From Ventosimonas gracilis (lineage in GTDB: Bacteria > Pseudomonadota > Gammaproteobacteria > Pseudomonadales > Pseudomonadaceae), in assembly GCF_001580025.1 (NCBI RefSeq), contig NZ_LSZO01000162.1, positions 1-40,281 of the forward strand: DNA of 40,281 nucleotides. Reading direction: 5' to 3'. Shown piece after piece: positions 38,139 through 40,281 of the stretch (the stretch's first letter is position 1; each line of letters starts with the position of its first letter). A model generated the notes under the pieces. That model was not told the DNA's origin, did not search any database, and worked only from the letters and a program-made list of their open reading frames with translations. A program made the translations under genes and the position numbers.

Positions 38139-38152
38139 GGGATTGCAATCCC
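38139..38152. promoter_or_regulatory. Perfect palindrome upstream of the RND operon, possible operator
   Basis: GGGATTGCAATCCC is a perfect 14-bp palindrome in the 51-base gap between the SUI1 gene and the adaptor gene, 20 bases before the adaptor start. RND operons are often controlled by TetR- or MarR-type repressors that bind such sites. No regulator gene is adjacent. As RNA it would be an almost loop-free hairpin. Confidence 0.45.
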
Positions 38153-38169
38153 TCTAGTAAAAAATGCGT

Positions 38170-38529
38170 TTAGCCGCCGGATTGTTTCACCCGAAAGCCG
38201 TGTTGTTTGAGGGTTTCAAGCAACAACTGAACATGCTCGCCCTGAATTTCGATAACGCCTTCTTTAACCGTGCCGCCACAGCCGCAGCGTTTTTTTAATT
38301 GCGCCGCCAAGGCACTAAGCTCAGCGTAGGCCATAGGCACGCCGCTGATACAGGTCACGGTTTTCCCCCCACGTCCCTTGTTTTCACGGCGCACCCGAAC
38401 GACGCCGTCACTGCTTGCGGCTTGCGCTTTACTACACGCACAGGCCGTCACCGGCTGTCTGCATGCTGGGCAGTGTCTCCCTCCATCCGTGGAATAAACC
38501 AGTCCCCCAGCGCTGCTTTTTTTCTTCAT
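38170..38529 (-). CDS. yciH: SUI1/YciH translation initiation factor-like protein
   Basis: The protein belongs to the eIF1/SUI1 family. In bacteria YciH affects start-codon discrimination and inhibits translation under stress. The 119-residue product has the SUI1 core (about 42-119), with VVRVRRENKGRGGKTVT, CGCGGTVKEGVIEIQGEH and a C-terminal GFRVKQSGG. The N-terminus, GGLVYSTDGGRHCPACRQPV followed by TACAC, has four cysteines (C20, C23, C30, C32) in a zinc-ribbon-like spacing. As I recall, pseudomonad members have such cysteines and E. coli YciH lacks them. Its start overlaps the DUF2333 stop (ATGA). Confidence 0.92.
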   Translation of the reverse strand: MKKKSSAGGLVYSTDGGRHCPACRQPVTACACSKAQAASSDGVVRVRRENKGRGGKTVTCISGVPMAYAELSALAAQLKKRCGCGGTVKEGVIEIQGEHVQLLLETLKQHGFRVKQSGG

Positions 38530-39497
38530 CCTTGAGTCAGCAACTGGCGCAAATCAATCAGCGCTGCATTGGCGCGTGAAATGTAATTGGCCATGACCAG
38601 CGAATGATTGGCAAGAATGCCGTAGCCGCTACCGTTGAGCACCATCGGACTGAACAGGGTTTCCTGCGCGGCATCCAGCTCGCGAATGATTTGCCGCAGG
38701 CTGACGGCGGCGTTTTTCTTCGAAAGCACATCGGCAAAATCCAGCTCAATGGCACGCAACATGTGCGACAGCGCCCAAGCCTGCCCACGTGCTTCATAGA
38801 ACACGTTGTCGATTTGCAGCCAAGGGGTTTGTACGCGGATTTCGGCCGCATCGGCGGTGTTTTCATTCGGATTGTGGTCAGTATCCAGTCGCTCGCGTCC
38901 GATGCTGGCGGACAGGCGCTGCGACAAAGAGCCCAAGCGCGTGGAGACATCACCCAGCCAGTTGGCGAGACTGTCCGCCCGTGCGTAAAAACGCGCATCC
39001 CCTTGTGGGTTTTTCAGTTGATTTAAAAAGCGTTCCAGCGAATCAATAGCTTTGCGGTATTCGGATTCCGCCGACGGCATAATCCAGCTCTTGTGATCGA
39101 AGTTAAACAAGGGTTCAGCACGGGCGAGGTCGACGTTTTCGGTGGATTGCGATTGTGAGCGGGAAAAATCCTTGCGCAGCGCCCGCGATAAATCCCGCAC
39201 CTGCACCAAAGCGCCGTATTCCCAACTGGGCATGTTGTCGAGCCACAGGCCGGGCGGTGCCCAGTCATTGGCCAAAAAGCCGCCGGGTTTATCCAGCAAA
39301 GTGCTGGCCACCTTAACCAGTGTGGAGACCGTGGCCTCGCCCAAAAGCGCAGGCTGCGGCGCAGTGACAGCAAAAGGCGCAGGTTCACGGCTCCAGTACA
39401 TACCGACAATCACCGCCGCGAGCAGATAAAGCCCAAATACGGCGACGACAAGACGCGGCAAAAAGCCCGAAAAAAGGGATTTGGCGGGGTTTGGCAT
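38526..39497 (-). CDS. DUF2333 family membrane protein
   Basis: The 323-residue product has one N-terminal membrane segment (about 13-34) and a long helical periplasmic part, with the conserved blocks PGGFLANDWAPPGLWLDNMPSW near 71, LFNFDHKSWIMPSAESEYRK near 130 and LNGSGYGILANHSLVMANYISRANA near the end. This matches DUF2333, a family of unknown function found mainly in pseudomonads and relatives. The ATG at 39497 has no good ribosome binding site. It overlaps the SUI1 gene by 4 bases, so the two are co-translated. Confidence 0.9.
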   Translation of the reverse strand: MPNPAKSLFSGFLPRLVVAVFGLYLLAAVIVGMYWSREPAPFAVTAPQPALLGEATVSTLVKVASTLLDKPGGFLANDWAPPGLWLDNMPSWEYGALVQVRDLSRALRKDFSRSQSQSTENVDLARAEPLFNFDHKSWIMPSAESEYRKAIDSLERFLNQLKNPQGDARFYARADSLANWLGDVSTRLGSLSQRLSASIGRERLDTDHNPNENTADAAEIRVQTPWLQIDNVFYEARGQAWALSHMLRAIELDFADVLSKKNAAVSLRQIIRELDAAQETLFSPMVLNGSGYGILANHSLVMANYISRANAALIDLRQLLTQG

Positions 39498-39573
39498 GGC
39501 GAGGTTCGCAGGTTAAATGGTCAACGTAAGGCGCTCAATCATAGGGCAAAAACGTTATAAAACCAGTGCTTTT

Positions 39574-40020
39574 TTAGCGGGTATAGCGGATAAACCCCAA
39601 GTTTCGCGCAATGCGGTCGTAGAGCAGGCGGGCGTTTTGGTTGCTCTCGTGGGTCAGCCAATAGACATTGGCGAGATCAAGCGCATCAGCCTTGGCATAG
39701 ACCGCCTCAATCAGCGCCCGCCCAACACCTGTGCCGCGTTGTCGGCTGACGCAGTACAAATCCTGCAAATAACAGACGTTGCGCGTATCCCAACAGGTGC
39801 GGTGCTGAATATAGTGAACCAGTCCCACCGCCTCGTTATTACGAAAGGCGAGCAGGCCGCTTGGCTCAAATTCGCCATCGGCCAACAGGCGGGCAAAGGT
39901 GCTTTGGTAAACGGCGTCACTGGCCGTAGTCTGGTAGAACGCCAGATAATCTCCCCACAAACGCCGCCAGTTAGCCTCGTCGCTCGCCTCTACGGCTCTT
40001 ATCTGTAATGGTTGGCTCAT
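39574..40020 (-). CDS. GNAT family N-acetyltransferase
   Basis: The 148-residue product is a GCN5-related acetyltransferase. It shows IRAVEASDEANWRRLWGDYLAFYQ at the N-terminus, then YLQDLYCVSRQRGTGVGRALIEAVY, in which RGTGVGRALI is the acetyl-CoA-binding motif A (near 93-103), and YWLTHESNQNARLLYDRIA as motif B. The ATG at 40020 has AAGGAGC upstream. An in-frame ATG at 40056 lacks one. The substrate cannot be told; the family acetylates amines of small molecules or proteins. It stands 76 bases before DUF2333 on the same strand and may be its own unit. Confidence 0.92.
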   Translation of the reverse strand: MSQPLQIRAVEASDEANWRRLWGDYLAFYQTTASDAVYQSTFARLLADGEFEPSGLLAFRNNEAVGLVHYIQHRTCWDTRNVCYLQDLYCVSRQRGTGVGRALIEAVYAKADALDLANVYWLTHESNQNARLLYDRIARNLGFIRYTR

Positions 40021-40216
40021 GGCGATGCTCCTTATTGTTTGATAAGCGGCCATCATAGCCGCACTGCGGGTCGTACAGTATCATGCACGCCTGTTTTTAA
40101 GCCTGTTGTTATTGGATTAGGATTACTCCTGCTCTTTGAAGATGGCTTTTTAGTTATCAGTAGCGGTTCCTGTCTTCCTCTCGATATTTACAAAGGGTCT
40201 TAGGAAGCAAACGCGA

Positions 40217-40281
40217 TCAAAGCGGCTGTTCACGCAGTAATTTTAGCAAGGCCAGATAGATGTTTTCATGTCGATGATTGA
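40217..40281 (-). CDS. Possible 3' end of a gene running off the window
   Basis: On the minus strand one frame is open from the window edge for 20 codons and ends at TGA (40219-40217). It reads NHRHENIYLALLKLLREQPL. The composition looks like a helical protein end, and the phrase resembles helices in small winged-helix regulators, but this is too short to identify. The 196 bases between it and the GNAT gene hold no gene I can support. Confidence 0.3.
   Translation of the reverse strand, partial: NHRHENIYLALLKLLREQPL

Noticed and set aside
40012-40203. Small plus-strand open frame at the right end
   Set aside because: It starts inside the antisense of the GNAT gene, lacks a ribosome binding site and shows no family features.

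Overview
The window looks like an origin-proximal chromosome segment of a gammaproteobacterium close to Pseudomonadaceae. The evidence is the dnaA-dnaN-recF-gyrB start, two perfect 16-bp parS sites of the Pseudomonas type inside recF, a pilMNOPQ-aroK-aroB cluster, adjacent dksA-gluQRS, and proteins (DnaA, PilM, PilQ, DksA, the SUI1 protein, DUF2333) that read like Pseudomonas orthologues. Base composition is moderate and quite even. I cannot name a species from the sequence alone. No rRNA, tRNA, CRISPR array or complete mobile element was seen, and no gene-free stretch exceeds 300 bases.

Layout. Bases 1-205 hold a 24-bp direct repeat (possibly the end of an insertion sequence), one DnaA box and a likely dnaA promoter. 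Next come dnaA, dnaN, recF and gyrB (206-6351, +). A minus-strand pair follows: a lipid A type acyltransferase (htrB family) and a DUF3301 membrane protein. Then comes a plus-strand unit glyQ-glyS-gmhB-plsC that ends at a strong terminator (12154-12188). Two paralogous ~600-residue acyl-CoA dehydrogenases follow, separated by another intrinsic terminator. The second one runs tail to tail into ponA (PBP1a, minus). ponA is divergent from pilM-N-O-P-Q-aroK-aroB (18545-25173), which encodes the type IV pilus alignment subcomplex and secretin plus two shikimate-pathway enzymes.

From 25193 to 31346 lies a haem-uptake island. hmuS-hmuT-hmuU-hmuV form a tightly coupled minus-strand operon, divergent from a TonB-dependent haem/haemoglobin-type receptor. 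A Fur-box-like sequence sits in the shared 160-bp spacer. dksA and gluQRS follow on the plus strand, and gluQRS is bracketed by CTCTCCC/GGGAGAG hairpin repeats. The rest (32984-40020) reads on the minus strand: a GNAT acetyltransferase, a DUF2333 membrane protein, a SUI1/YciH protein, an RND efflux adaptor lipoprotein, an RND pump and, at the end of the pump operon, an unrecognised membrane-anchored coiled-coil protein. The last 65 bases may hold the 3' end of another minus-strand gene.

Most of the window is housekeeping. The items I would follow up are the parS sites (including a diverged third one inside hmuV), the poly-G tracts in pilQ, the repeat that appears to have supplied the 5' end of gluQRS, the unknown coiled-coil gene tied to the RND pump, and several inverted repeats placed like operators in front of ponA, pilM, glyQ and the RND operon. 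I did not find a clearly new multi-gene system.
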